64,000 nucleotides of DNA from Flaveria trinervia (GCA_025506515.1 CM046458.1:43350731-43414730); one strand, 5' to 3'. Positions 1 to 12,629 are shown, numbered from the stretch's first letter. Translations and numbers: made by a program. Notes: generated by a model from the sequence alone, not told the origin.

Positions 1-2136
1 CCTTTTTAGTCTTTTTGATTGGTTCTTCTTCCACCATAGGTCTTTTACCCTTAGCTTTTTCAGCAAGATACTTTCTTTTTCGGGTGGTTTTGAATTGGAG
101 TAGAAGAAGAGGTTTCTTGAATTTTAGTTTCATAGGCACTCTTTCAGCCTCTTGATTGTTTCATCCTTTTCATTTATTATTCTTTGATCCTCACAGATTT
201 TTCTGATTAATTCTTTCTGATCATGAGACAGTGATACAGCAGGTACAATTTGTAAACTCATTCCTTCTCTAACGGGACAGGATATTGAGGAATTTCAACA
301 TAGTCTCAGATGAGCTTGTTTGATCATTTATGAAGTCCCAGATTTTGTCATCAATAATAAAGTCTTCTGATGAAAACATGTCAAGTGCCTTGATCATGTC
401 ATTGAATTCAGCCTCTTCTTTAGTACTGGGAGCTTCTGCTTCACCTGAGTAAATCACTAACTCCATGTTGGATCTTTCTTGTCTGGATCCCATATTTCTT
501 CTTCTTGATCAGCAGTACAAGTTTGCTCATTCACTCTCTCAGACTCTCTCCTTAGTTCAAGGATTAATTCAAGTTCAGCTATTCTTTGAATGAGAGCTTT
601 ATTCTGAGATTGTAGATTGCTGATTGTTTCATCTGCTCCTCTATAATTTCTTCTTGTTCAGCCATGGCTACAGTCTGGATGGTTAAGTGTCAACATGACC
701 ACTTATTTCATCCTTGGACAGTTGAAGAGCAGCCTTTAATTCTCAATCTCACCATCCTTCTTCTTCTTTTCAGTCTCATACTTTTCTTTTAAGGCTTTCA
801 TTCTGCATCTTTTCATCTAACTCCATCAATTGTCTTGAATTATGCTAGCTCTTCTGTTGAGTATTTTCTCCAGTTTTTCAATTGTTTTCAACAGTTGAGA
901 AATCATCTCATCTTTTCATCAGGTTTAAGACATTTGATTCAGTACAGCTTTCTAAGAGTAGCTTCAGAGTTGTTTTTCTTTTCTGATGATAATCCTCCTC
1001 ATCTGAAGATGATTTGGATTTTCTTGAAGAACCAGTGGAGTCATCAGGTTTACAGGTTCTGTGTTTGGTGGTGATGATTGAATGGAGATGTATGAGGTGT
1101 GAATTAGAGATAAGAAAGGTGAGGTGATTGGTTCAGATATATGTACTGGTGATTTGAGTGGAGATTGGTGAGGTGTTTGTAGTGGTGATTGGGTGGTATA
1201 TTTTGAGGTGAAGGCTGAGGTATAGGTTGTGGTGATGGAGGTGGTAATTGTTAGGAGTATGATGTAGTGATGGTTGAGGTGAGTGTTGTGGAGATGGTTG
1301 AGGTGAGAATTGTGGAGATGGTTGAGGTGAGTGTTATGGAGATGGTGAAGCAACAGGCTATTCTAGTTCAATCTGTTGAATCATACAAGGAAGAATGGTG
1401 AATGAGCTCCACTGTAGAAGTTCCTAGGATCCCTTTTCTTTATGTACTTGTATGATTTTGCATCATAGTGGGGAATATCAAGTACTGGTCCCTGAATGAC
1501 CACATTTAGGAATGCTTCATTGATTAGGCATTGGGGAATCTTGGGTACATCAGAAATTTATATCTCCTTCCTTCTTGGACATTGGATGTCATGCCATTGA
1601 AGACATAGGCAGACATGTTGAAGGGTTGGTTGGTGAAGAGAGCACATATTGCTGATGATGTTGTGATGGAATATCATTCCATCCTGTTTTCCTTTTGGAC
1701 AAACAGTGCTGATACAAATGAATCAGAAATCTCCATTGTAAATCTACCAAACCCTTGACTATCTGTTTAGCTTCAAATCCACCTTCATAACCAATTTCTG
1801 CAAAGAAAGAGGTTATGGTATCTTCTTCAAGTTCCAATGGTGCTTCAGCATCATCACCAAACCAAGCATCTTCCAACACTTTCTTCAGTAACAATCAGTG
1901 TATGCTCACTGTCAATTCTCCCCGTCAGTGATCTTATTCCATCATCCTCAACAACTTCAGCTGACTCTAAAAGTTTCTGATGCAGCTTTCAAATATGGTG
2001 GTCTTACTGTCATGGCATAAGCTACCCTTGTAGTAGAAATGAATCTGATCATGTCTCTCAATTCTTCTGCTTCTGGTACATCAGGGTTGAGAAAACAACT
2101 GACATTATGGAGCTTGCTCCATGAGAGATTTGCCAT
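1..2136 (-). pseudogene. Additional ORF of element E downstream of pol (broken, 3' part cut)
   Basis: Not a standard retrotransposon gene and of unknown function. I choose the ATG at 2136 because all four related ORFs in the window begin with Met, seven or eight residues, then His-Asn. Visible pieces are: an N-terminal segment (2136-1957); a domain with a QWRFLIH motif and a Cys-Leu-Ser-Lys segment (about 1894-1589); a His/Pro/Ser/Thr-rich stretch (1353-964); a charged, helix-prone stretch; an acidic segment (493-269); and a basic KRKYL motif near the window start that element A also has. Several frameshifts divide it. SIRE1-type elements have an envelope-like ORF at this position, but I see no signal peptide or clear membrane segment here. 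Similar plant proteins carry inconsistent database names. Confidence 0.7.
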
Positions 2137-2784
2137 TATAATCTGCATTCAAGACATATGCATTAGAATCACTTTATTAATTAAACCAATGTTCATCACA
2201 TTTTGACTTTCATAGGTCAAAATTAAAATCATATAAAACAGTACACTGATTTTGACCTATTCGAATTTTGGGATTCATGATTATGTTGTTTTGTTATTTG
2301 TAAATATGAGCACCAACATTACTTAATCTTTAACATAGGTTATCAGATTCATAGTTTTTGATTTCATAATTGTTCTGATTTTAGTTTCAACGGTTCAAAA
2401 GTGCACTTTAGCATTGAATAAATGTTTGAAGCTTGAAGATACACTTAAGAATGAGTCGAAATCCTTCCATGTTAATGAATATTTTTCTGATTTAGTGTGA
2501 ACATTCCTTAACCTAGGTCACTAACATCATCGTACAAATGAATGTTCGACATTTGTGATTATTCACCTTTTCTCAGAATCCTTTTGGTTAAGAATCAATG
2601 CCCACGGTTTTGTTGAATCGATTAGGAAACTAGGTTTAAATGGTGAAGATGATGATGAACAGTATTTGTGGCGCTAGTCTCACTATGAAGTCGCTCAAAT
2701 TGAAAAGTATTAAATGACTCTGTTGGTTTTCTTTAAATAGTCATATAATAGAATTCACAAATTTTTACAAGTTTTGATTTCAAA

Positions 2785-3340
2785 TGCGGTCACTACTGTA
2801 GCAAATGCGGAAGTGTAAATGTTGATATTTTAGTCATCCGTATTTGTGTACTGTAGCAAATGCGGTAGAACATATTTTTGACTGACTGTTCGCATTCATC
2901 CTTTCATCCGCATTGTGTGTACTGTAGCAAATGCGGTAGAACAAAACTTGATGAGAGCATTCGCATTTGTGTACTGTAGCAAATGCGAAACTTTGAAAGT
3001 AATCAGCATTTGTACACTGTAGCAAATGCAGAAGTGAAACACTTGTATTTGTACATCCGCATTTGTACACTGTATCAAATGCGGAAGAGTTAAACAAATG
3101 CGGGAGAGTAAACCTTATCCGCATTAACAAATGCGGCTGAACACTTAGTAAAATTTTCATCCGCATTAACAAATGCGGTAGAATACTTTAGTTCCGCATA
3201 GGTTTAAACACTTCAAATTTTCTGAATTCTTGATGCACACCAATGCGGTAGAGTAAAATCATTGTCCGCATTAGGTTAACTTTGAAATAAGATGTTACTT
3301 GCATTGGTTTGTGTCTGGGTTACCTTCACCCTCATTAACC
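2785..3340. repeat. Palindromic ATGCGG motif array in the spacer of E
   Basis: The motif CCGCATT or its complement AATGCGG occurs more than fifteen times. Several pairs form hairpins: CGCATTTG, about ten bases including CTGTAG, then CAAATGCG. Others are tight, such as CCGCATTAACAAATGCGG near 3120 and 3163. The same motif is repeated in the LTR of the same element at 11957-12155, but not in the other elements. Confidence 0.85.
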
Positions 3341-3681
3341 AATGCACTTACCTGCATTAACTTTTGGATTAATCAAAATTTAATTACTCTTGATTTTGAT
3401 GAACTTGTTATGAAGATATGGCTTATGAAGTATGTCTTGTGACATGGTTGACTGTTGAAGTTGTCAATTCTTGCTTGGATTGACTTGTATATCAGGAGTG
3501 ATACAAGTTTCCTATTGTTTGACTGATCTTGGCTTGAGGGGTTTCCAAGAATCTGCATCTGCATAAGCTGAGATACTATGGTATAACTTCTGCATTGACA
3601 CAAACATTTTTCTCTTGTTTTGATTTTAGGAAAGTAATTTAAGAAATTGTAAATCTATATATACTTGATCAAAAACTTTAA

Positions 3682-3700
3682 AGTACCCCCCCCCTAAAGT
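3682..3700 (-). promoter_or_regulatory. PPT-like tract in the spacer of E
   Basis: On the minus strand a run of nine G follows ACTTTA and precedes TACTT. It resembles the 3' PPTs of elements A and B (AGGGGGAGTAT), but lies about 1 kb after the end of pol and before the additional ORF, not next to an LTR. It may be a second plus-strand primer or the mark of an older 3' end. Confidence 0.5.
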
Positions 3701-4697
3701 TTTGATCCATTTGTGGATGAAAACTTAAGTATTAAAAAAACTTTTTGAATGTACTTATAATTTTGTTGTTGTTTTTTTAATTAATTTTTTTTAATTGATG
3801 AAGAGAGTATATCTTTTTGTTGGGATCATATCAGTCTTGCGTTACACAAGTGCATATTTTGTGATAAGATTGACATGTTTATGACATATTGATTGAAGGT
3901 ATGATTGTCCTCTTAATACGGGTTGATATTTGATGCTAGTGACATTTATCATGTTTAGATTGATTTAGATATTCATATGTACCTCACACACCATGCATGG
4001 ACTGATCAACCATCCTTATGAATTGTATGGTAGAACTTTTTCACAACTTACAGGACCAAGTACTTAAGTTATGGATCTAATTTTCACTGATCCACATTGG
4101 GATTCATTTACTTTGATCCTTATCATGATGATCCACATGGAATTCTTTTACTTTGATCCTTATCATGATGATCCACATTGGGATTCTTTTCACTTCACTT
4201 TGGAAGGTGATCATAAACGGATTCTTTTGTTCATTCCTTTGGAATGTATTGCTTTTGATGATTCATCCAATTTGGATGTGTTCCTCATTGGGAATCTTTT
4301 GGATCATTACATCTGCACTTTGTGCATGATTCATCAGGTCTTTGCTCAGCAAAACAGAGATGAATCTGATGTTGTGAAAGAGATTCATAAAGTATCATTC
4401 CCTAGTGTGTGTTTGTACTACACTTACATTCACTTGAATAAATGATACATACCAATACTCTGTGATGAGAGTTTCACCATTGAAATATCTTTAGTTATCA
4501 CTGCATGTATCTTCTCTTCTAAGTTGAGCCTACCTACATATCAGGTAAGTCATGACAGTCTTTCAAATTTGGAAATAAAGCACAGTGAATGATATAATGA
4601 CTGTAATTATATCATTTTCAATTTTCTTCATCAAAAATTCTTCTTTTTGGGATTTTTTTTGAATAATTTTACATTGTTTTTGATGTTTTGATGGATT

Positions 4698-7600
4698 TTA
4701 TTCAAGGTTAATCAAACCAATTGATTGAACTAAGAATTCGAATCTACTCGGTTCAAATGCCTTAGTAAACAAATCAGCCAATTGATTTTCAGTTGGTACT
4801 TAAATCAATTTGATTAAACCCTTTTCAGCACAATCTCTCAAAAAATGATATCTAATTTCAATATGTTTCGTTTTTGAGTGCTGAACTGGATTATTTGTAA
4901 TAAAGACAGCTGCAGTATTGTCAATATAAATTGGGGTATGCAAGAAGTTATAACCATAATCAAGCATCTGGTTTTGAATCCAGAGTACTTGAGAGCAACA
5001 AGCAGATGCTGCGATATACTCAGCTTCTGCTGTTGACACAGATACATTTGTTTGCTTCTTGCATTGCCATGAGACCAATCTGGGACCAAGAAATTGACAA
5101 CCGCCAGACGTGGATTTTCTGTTGAAGTTGCATCCTCCGTAGTCACTGTCAGTGTAGGAATAGAGATTGAAGTCTCCTTCCTTTGGATACCATAATCCAA
5201 GAGCTGGTTTGCCCTTCAGATATCTGAATATTCGTTTGACAGCATTGACATGTGATTCCTTAGGATCAGCTTGATATCTGGCACACACACAAACTCCAAA
5301 CATAATGTCGGGTCTACTAGCTGTAAGATGCATGAGTGAGCCTATCATGGATCGATAGAGGGTCTGATCTACTGATTTTCCATCTGGATCGGGACCTATC
5401 TTCACTTTAGGATCTACAGGAGTTCTGATAGACTGACAATCAGCAAGGTGGAATTTCTTCAGCATTGTTCTACGTATTTTGATTGATTGATAAAAATTCC
5501 ATCTGCTGTTTGTAGAACTTGCACCCCTAAAAAAAAGTGAGTTCTCCCATAGCACTCATCTGAAATTTTGAATGCATGAGATCTTCAAATTCATTACAGA
5601 GTTGCCTGTTTGTAGAGCCAAATATGATGTCGTCCACATATATCTGTACTAGCAACATGTCTTTTCCTTTTCTCTTTCTGAAGAGAGTCTGATCAATTCT
5701 ACCTCTTTCATATCCGTTGTTAAGTAGAAATGATGATAGAGTCTCATACCACTTCCTGGGAGCTTGATGAAGACCATACAGAGCTTTGTCAAGCTTGTAA
5801 ACTCTGTGAGGAAAATCAGGATCTTCAAATCCAGGTGGTTGACTCACATAGACCTCTTCAGTAATCTTTCCATACAAATGCACATTTCACATCCATTTGG
5901 TAAACAGTAAACTTCATGGATGCAGAATATGCTAGAAAGATTCTAATGGCTTCTAGCCGAGCTACAGGGGCAAATACTTCATCATAATCTATTCCTTCTT
6001 CTTGAGTGTACCCCTGAGCTACCAATCTTGCTTTATTTCTAATGATGATTCCCCTGTCATCAGTTTTATTTCTGTATAGCCATCTGGTACCAATAGGATA
6101 TTGTCCTTCAGGAAGATCTACCAGTTGCCATACTTCTTGTTTCTTGAATTGTAGCAACTCTTCTGCATTGCTTCAATCCAGCTGTTGTCTTGAAGTGCCT
6201 CTTTGATGTTTTTGGGTACTGTTTGACAAAGAAAGCATGAGAACAAACAAATGTTTGCAGTGCTTGACTTACTTCTTGTCACTCTTTCATGAAGATCACC
6301 AATATGGTTTCAACTGGATGATTCTTGTGTATTCTGGTGGGTGGAATTGAGTCACCAGTAATTGTTATCAAGATTGGAGACATTCAGTTCGTTATGGTCA
6401 GAGGCATCATCACTTTGAACTGTTGGAGAATTATGAAGGTTGTCAGACCCTGTCTCAGTGTCTGCTTCAGCATTAGCAGCACTTTCATTGTATCTATCAT
6501 TTGATCTTCTTTCCACTTCAGCTGAAGGCAACGCTGTTTTTCTTTCTAATTGCTATAGATTGATCTTCTGGAATTAGATGGTAACAAGTTGGGTCCTCCT
6601 GCATTGAAATGATTTGATTTGTGGTTGATTGTCTGATGGGGTCAGCTTGCAGAGGTACATCTTCATTGGTTCTTCAGTGTGAGTAGGAGGAGGAATAATG
6701 GAAAGTCAATTCTCATTTCTATGCTTAAAGATGAACTAGCTGAAAGTAGGTTACCTGCATCAGACAAATAAAATTGATCAAAAGATTTTGTAAAAGAGTC
6801 AATATCAAATAACCAATCGGGACCATTTGTAGATTGGGAAATGAATGTTCCTTAAATTGAACATTAGTTGATTCATCAACAATGTTTAATCAAGGATTAA
6901 ACACTCTGTAAGCCTTTGACACAGAAGAATAACCTACAAAGAATCCTTCATCAGACTTAGCTGAAAATTTTCCAAATGGTCAGGGTATTAATATTGAGAC
7001 TGGACTACCAAATGACTTAAGAAATCCAATAAATGGTTTTCTTTGAAACAGCAGTTCATATGGAGTCATGTTTCTTTCTTTGACAATCATAGTTCGATTT
7101 TGTACAAAGCATGATGTGTTAACTGCCTCTGCCCAAAAGGTTATTGGCAATTTATCATGAGCTAGCATAGTCTTGCTGCTTCAATTAGTGTTCTATTTCT
7201 CCTTTCAGCTACCTATTTGTTGAGGAGTTCTGGCCGCACTAAATTGATGAGCTATGCCTTTAATTTGCAAAATGAGCTCATGTCTTCATTTTTAAATTCT
7301 GTCCCATTATCAATTCTTATGCTTTTGACCTTATAGTCAAGTTGGTTCTCAATTTTAGTGATAAACTCTTTGATTATTGAGGATGCTTCATTTTTATGAA
7401 GTGGAGGAAGAAAACCCATGTGAATCGTGAAAAGTCATCAATGATAACCAAACAATACTGTTTCTTTCCCATACTCATGACATGTGTTGGGCCAAAGAGA
7501 TCCATATGAAGTAGTTTCAATGGAGTATTGTTTGAGTTCACAAGTTTTAGTTTATGTGAAGATTATGTTGTTTTCCTTTGGGCATGCTGAACAGTGATCA

Positions 7601-8125
7601 ATAAAATGAAATTCTTTTTGAGGCAATCCGATGACATGGTTTCCTTTTACTAATCTGTTCATGTTTTTGAAATTTGTGTGCCCCAAACATCGGTGCCAAA
7701 GCTGTGATTCATCAAATGATGCTTTTGACAAGAGACATGTTTCTTCTGTTAGTGCAGTAGATTAAGGTTTAAGACATAAGTATTATTCTTTCTCGGAGTC
7801 TTTAATACAACCCATTCTTCAGGGATATGAAATCCTGACTTAGAATATAACTTGGGGTCGGTAAAGTGAGTTGAATATCTCTGTCGCAGATCTGAGACAC
7901 GCTTAGAAGATTGAAATTGAGCTGTTCACAATAATTCACTTTATCAAAGCTGAGCATCCCGTTTGTCATAGATCCTTCTCCTGTAATCCTACCACCTTGT
8001 GAATCTCCTCCAAATGCCATAGATGTTCCTTAATTTGCTTGAAATCATGAAGGAAGGAACGATCTCCAGTCATGTGTCGGGAGCATCCACTGTCCACATA
8101 CCATAGGCTATTAGACTTATAGGGA
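4698..8125 (-). pseudogene. pol: Element E pol: protease, integrase, RT, RNase H (broken)
   Basis: Domains follow copia order. The protease has Trp-Tyr-Val-Asp-Ser-Gly-Cys-Ser (DSG at 8086-8094). GAG-pre-integrase and the integrase zinc segment are near 7600-8020; the integrase core has MDLFGP near 7500, DNGTEF near 7300 and AERRNRT near 7200. RT begins near 6157 and carries YVDDIIFGST (YVDD at 5629-5640). RNase H includes TSGGCQFLG, STAEAEYIAAS and the HSKTKHIEIRYHF segment. The final codons lie after an in-frame TAA at 4800; the likely original stop is 4698-4700. At least five stops or frameshifts break the frame, so no polyprotein can be made. The closest relatives in the window are the pol regions of A and B. 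Confidence 0.9.
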
Positions 8126-9881
8126 TGACCCTGCAAGCACAAAAAGAACTAGTTAGAATATGGAACCCAAGCCACCACGGTCTGGGTTTCCTGTTTCTAT
8201 GCATAATGGTGACCTTGAAGTTTTCCTAAACCTGTGACCTAATTAGAGGTGGCCTTTGAGATTTTCTTGAGAATATGAATGAGCTATTTCATCACCATCA
8301 TTTGAGAAATCAAAAAAATTACGAAATCGTTGATCTCTGTTTTTTTTGAGAAAATTGACTTGTTTTTTATTATCAACTGTTGACTTTGAGTTGGAAAAAT
8401 CAAGTTTTTGTTTGTTATTGATATATTTGTTTCTTGATTTTTACCTGAGTCTTTCATATTTTCATCCTTTGTTGGTTTATACGTCCTTGATTTGTTATTA
8501 TAAATGTGACTCTTAACAGTTGTTTTGTCAGATGATGTTGGTGAGATAGGCTTGTTTTGAGGAATTCTCACTCTCGATTGCTTGTAATAACAGTCATTTG
8601 TATTGTGATGTTTAAGTCATAGACTGAACAATATTTGTTGAAATAACATGTTTTGTTGAATGATTGTTCATGTCACAGATGGAGCATATTGATTGAAAAG
8701 CACTCCTCTGTTTTGTGGTTAAACATATCACATATGTCACAATACATATGTGTTAATTTTCTCAGATTTTACTGGTCTTGACTCAGTTGATTTCCCTTTT
8801 TCAACTTAGTATCATTCTTTTTGCTGGAAGAAGAATCAAATTCAGCCTTTGTGCAGTTTGCTTTACTGCACTGAATTTGATTGTCTTTTGAGGCTGTTTT
8901 CGTTTCCTCATCCTTTTTGTGCTCTTTCTCAAACTGTTCAACATGATCTTTATTGCATATGTCAAATCCTACCCGTTCTTGATTTTGATGTTTGAGGATC
9001 AGGTTGACTGTGTGATTTTGAACTCAGAGATTTTTGTTTCCTTTTAATGAACCTTCATCTGATATGCTGAATTTTGATGAGTATTGATCTCATTATCAGA
9101 ACTGCTTTCGCAAAGGGTTTAATCTTTTGCACAAACTTCTTTTTCCCATTAGCTATAGCAGGTATGAATTTTATGAAGGAACAATAGCTTTAGTGGGGTG
9201 ACTAGTTTGACAACACTTACTGTCTTGTCTGAACACTCTTTTATTTATTGGGTGACCTAACTTGATTTTATCCTCACTAGTTTCAATGTAAACACTTGGT
9301 TCATTTGAGGATTTGTGATTTGTTTTACTATCGTGTGGGTTTTAATAGTGTTAGGTTCAGTTTTATTTTGAGTGTGACAGATTCAGGCATGAGAGTATAG
9401 TTGTCATTGTATGGTGGAGGACATGAATTATACCCAATCCCGACATGTCCTTTGGATCCTTTGAGAATCCAGCATCTCTTGCAGCTTTACTGAAGATTGT
9501 TGAAACTTTTCAAGTTTCGTTTCAGTTTAGATTGAGCTAATTTTTCAGATAATAGCTCATTCTCAGCTGCAAGAGAATACTTCTCACCATGAAGTTTTTC
9601 TATGTCAGAGATGAGAGATTTAATTTTAATTTCAAAACTTTTTATTTCTCTCTTCATCATCTTGACTTTACTTTCTCCTCTTTTATTTTCTCAGCCAATT
9701 TGTGGTTATGCTTCTATAACCTTGAAGTTCATTTATGCACTTATCAGAACAAAGATTGGATTTACCTCAGATGGCATGGGGGATGGTCCATCATTAATGT
9801 GTGCCATCAGTGCATGGTTCTGGAATTGTGGCTTGACCTCCTCAGCATACATGCTCCAGTCACACACTCCGTCTTGTCTGA
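8126..9881 (-). pseudogene. Element E gag-protease linker with zinc-knuckle array and coiled coil (broken)
   Basis: This 1.7-kb region links gag to the protease. From its 5' side it holds a helix-prone charged stretch near 9500-9700, then a conserved segment (GHVGIGYNSC, PPPYNDNYT) that also appears in element A, then three zinc-knuckle-like repeats at about 8590-8745. Knuckle 1 is intact (C-x2-C-x4-H-x4-C), knuckle 2 is shifted by one missing base, and knuckle 3 has lost its second Cys. The last part (8571-8284) is Lys/Asn/Ser-rich. The role is unknown; tandem CCHC knuckles suggest nucleic-acid binding. Many frame breaks are present. Confidence 0.65.
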
Positions 9882-11262
9882 TCACAAGTGCATTTGCTGA
9901 AGGTTGGTTGCTCCCAAAGCTTGATTGGCCAGTTGAGGTTGAGCTTGAGAAGATTGCTGTTGTTGATGATGATATTGTTGCTGATGATTGAGGGAGGGAA
10001 TGCTTGAAGACGGTTGATATGATGACTGACTCTGAGAATGTCGTGGAGTATTGTTGTTTCTTCTTGGAGCATTACATTCTCTAGAGAAGTGCCCGACCAT
10101 TCCACAATTGAAGCATTTGACTTTGGATTTGTCGTATCCGAGCTTAGTATTTTCATTCAGGCTGAGTTTTTTGCCTTTCCTGAAAAACTTTTTAGCTCTC
10201 ATGGAATCATAGCCATTTGCCATTGTAAGTCCATCTCTTCTACATCATCTGGATCCATTTCCTCCAGATCTCTTGGATTCGATGTGCAGAAGTCAGTCTT
10301 CCTCCCAAATATGCCTCAAAACTTGCTACAAAGGCATTATATGTAGCCTTCTGTTCTTTTGTTTTTGATCATCAGTAGGGTTGGTAGAGACAGAAGAGAA
10401 TCCTGTTGATTGATTGGTTGATGTTGATGCTGATGCTGATGGTCTGTTAATTGAGTGTGCTGCAAAGAATCCAGTGGTTTTGTGTTGATCTCCAGATGAC
10501 AGAAAGTCATCCTCTTCAGTGATGAAGGCATTCTCAACAGAATGAGTTTCAGATGGAAACTTATAAGCTTCAACAATTTGGTCCTCCAAGATTCCTGCTT
10601 CTTTCATCAAGTTCCAGTGCTTCAATTTTTGCAATCATTATGTCAAGAGTGGTACTCTCCAAATCAAAAGTTTTTTCAGCATTGTTACATTTTGTTTCCA
10701 ATGGTCTGGAAGACTATGTAACATTTTCTTGTGGAGGTCTTTTGATTGTAAGTCACTCCCATTATCTCCAAATCATTTACTAACTGCACGAATCTATGCA
10801 ATTGTTTAGAAATTGATTCCCCTTTGAAATGATGGAAGGTTTCATACTGATTTATCAGTTTGTCTCGGTTGATTTCAGCAACCTCACTACTTCCTTCACA
10901 CATAATATGCAAAGCATCCCAAACTGCTTTTGCAGTTCCATACTTCTCCAGCCTTTTAAGCACATCCATCTTAAGTGCTTGAGTGAGGATGGAATATGCT
11001 TTAAGGTCAATCTTGATCTCTTATAATCGTCATCATCTAGAGTAAGATCTTCAATGGGAATCTGGTTGTTCTGTAGAGAGCTGCCTGATCAGCTGACAGG
11101 TTATTGGGATGTGGGGACCTTTACATATCAAAATCCAGTAGTCAGGATCTACACCTGTAATAAATTCATAAATCTTATTTTCCATTGTTTGAACTCAGAT
11201 TTATGTTTCAGCATTGGTGGTTTTGGGGTATGCCCAAGTTCTGAATAACTGTGAGAATCCAT
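9882..11262 (-). pseudogene. gag: Element E gag (broken)
   Basis: The nucleocapsid end carries a perfect zinc knuckle, CFNCGMVGHFSREC, preceded by a Tyr-Asp-Lys-Ser-Lys-Val run and followed by a Gln/Ser-rich tail (10223-9882). Upstream pieces (10969-10685 and 10634-10326) match the UBN2-type copia gag core, for example the LWDALHI-like segment and the QLHRFVQLV segment. The start is taken at the ATG at 11262, shortly after the leader; the following frame reads into a PPMLKHKSEFKQW segment like that of element D gag. Stops and frameshifts separate the pieces. Confidence 0.8.
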
Positions 11263-11594
11263 TTTATCAATTGATTTTTAGTATGGATTAGTGAGTTTTA
11301 AGTCTATTCAGTGGGTTTAGTCCAATAATCATTAAAAACGTCCAGTAGATTCAGATCTGATGACTATGATGTCTGTAATCAGGAGTGTCTTTGTATTGTT
11401 GTAGGTTGTCGGACTTGTAGTCTGTATGATGTTCTGTGTTCGACTGATTGGTTGAATGAGGGGCTGTTGATGAGTATTTCAGGTAGTATTTAGTGTGTAA
11501 ACTGATTAGAGATGTATAAATACTCTGTTCAACTACTCAATCACCAGATCTATCGGGTTCAATCTATGCAGATCTGAGTAAGAACTAAGAGTCG

Positions 11595-11608
11595 TGGCTC
11601 TGATACCA
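11595..11608 (-). promoter_or_regulatory. Primer binding site of E (initiator Met tRNA)
   Basis: On the minus strand the site reads TGGTATCAGAGCCA, complementary to the 3' end of plant initiator-Met tRNA. It lies six bases inside the 5' LTR, which fixes that LTR's inner end and the element's orientation. Confidence 0.9.
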
Positions 11609-11870
11609 ATTAACTGGATAAGATTTGAGAATGATAATCTCAGTTGATGTGAATCAATAAGGACCGAATATAGTGATTGAGTCAAAGATTGAGAGGCGGA
11701 ATCAGACAATTATGAACATTGAATACACATGATACTCATAAATATGTTTGTATATATTGAATACTTTGATTGATGATTACAAGAACATTCAATGCAAACA
11801 GAACATTCTAGGAACTAAGAATCAAATCAAATTACAGACAAAAGTTACCCCATGTATGAGGATACTATTC

Positions 11871-11878
11871 TATTTATA
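11871..11878 (-). promoter_or_regulatory. TATA box in the LTR of E
   Basis: On the minus strand CTATAAATAG lies about 410 bases into the LTR, just downstream of the palindrome array. Transcription would run leftward into gag. Confidence 0.65.
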
Positions 11879-11956
11879 GGCAGACACGTTGCCATTACAA
11901 AAGACTAAACTACCCTACTAAAGCTAGTCTAAGTCTTCATCAGCATTGGCTGTTGA

Positions 11957-12155
11957 TCATCCGCATTGACAAATGTGGATGAGTTGACTTCATCAGCATT
12001 CTTCAACCGCATTGAAGTTTGGTCATCCGCATTGGTAAATGCGGATGAACAAAACACTTGTCCGCATTTCTTGGTAATCCGCATTGGTCAATGCGGATGA
12101 ACAAATGTATATCCGCATTTATTAACTTGTCATCCGCATTGACAAATGCGGATGA
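11957..12155. repeat. U3 palindrome array of element E
   Basis: Four hairpins in 200 bases share the arm TCATCCGCATT and its complement around a four-base loop: 11957-11982 (one mismatch), 12023-12048 (11-base arms), 12077-12098 (9-base arms) and 12130-12155 (11-base arms). Further half-sites occur up to 12210. They sit immediately upstream of the TATA box. Sirevirus LTRs are known to carry palindrome clusters in this region. Confidence 0.9.
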
Positions 12156-12483
12156 CCAACACTTGTATTATTCTTCTTATTCAGCAGATACTTGTCTTGA
12201 TCCGCATTTGTTCTTGGACATGAGGGATTCCAGCAGAGCAACCATCCACCACTTGAATTGGCATGTATGATCCTTTCAGGGTCCAACAATGTATTTCATT
12301 AAAATATGTGTATGATTACAAAATAATAAATTAATGATATCAAAGTTTGTTATGAATGATGTGACGGCTGCTAGGGTTTGATTGAGTGAATTGATGTGAT
12401 GTTCGATATTTGTTGTATTGCTATTGTTGTTGTCGTTCAATCAATCGTCTAATCAGTTATCCTTGAATCGAAACCTAGGATCC

Positions 12484-12493
12484 ATATATATAG
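12484..12493 (-). promoter_or_regulatory. TATA box in the LTR of A
   Basis: On the minus strand TCTATATATATGG lies about 600 bases into the LTR and downstream of the motif array, the same arrangement as in elements D and E. Confidence 0.5.
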
Positions 12494-12629
12494 ACAATGA
12501 TATTTCTGTTATAGGAAACACCGGATCTCTTTCGATTTGATTTGTTTCAGTTAAGGAATCATCAGATTTCTTGGGATTCACATAACTGCCTTGTTGACTT
12601 GTAACACTTGTATTATATAAGTGTTTTGG

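Larger units (their letters stand above)
2137..4697. other. Non-coding spacer of element E between pol and the additional ORF
   Basis: About 2.6 kb without a credible gene. It holds the palindromic motif array (2785-3340), a PPT-like tract (3682-3700), a 40-base direct repeat (copies from 4109 and 4149) and a segment at 4335-4359 (CAGGTCTTTGCTCAGC then AAAACAGAG) that recurs three times in the matching spacer of element A. A plus-strand open frame at 4071-4445 spans the 40-base repeat and has no recognisable domain; I treat it as chance. Confidence 0.75.
1..12288 (-). mobile_element. Element E: Sirevirus-like Ty1/copia retrotransposon, 3' end outside the window
   Basis: The element reads right to left: 5' LTR (11615-12288), initiator-Met primer site, leader, gag, linker, protease, integrase, RT, RNase H, spacer and additional ORF. 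The window starts inside the additional ORF, so the 3' PPT and 3' LTR are missing. The order protease-integrase-RT-RH is diagnostic of copia. The ORF after pol and the long gag-protease linker point to the Sirevirus branch. The base after the LTR begins ATGTA, the candidate target duplication, whose partner lies outside. E is inserted in the 3' LTR of element A. Its coding regions are split by many stops and frameshifts, so it is not autonomous as read. Confidence 0.9.
11615..12288 (-). repeat. 5' LTR of element E
   Basis: The 674-base LTR starts on the minus strand with TGTTGGACCC and ends TTATCCA, so it has TG/CA ends. The U3 side carries a palindrome array (11957-12155), and a TATAAATA box follows at 11871-11878. 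The inner end adjoins the primer site. The partner LTR is outside the window, so its age cannot be judged. Confidence 0.85.

Noticed and set aside
4071..4445. Plus-strand 124-codon frame in the E spacer
   Set aside because: It spans a 40-base direct repeat in non-coding spacer and shows no domain or matching frame in other elements.
11957..12155. CRISPR-like array of repeats and spacers
   Set aside because: Units are hairpins with irregular spacing inside a plant LTR promoter; no cas genes and a eukaryotic context.
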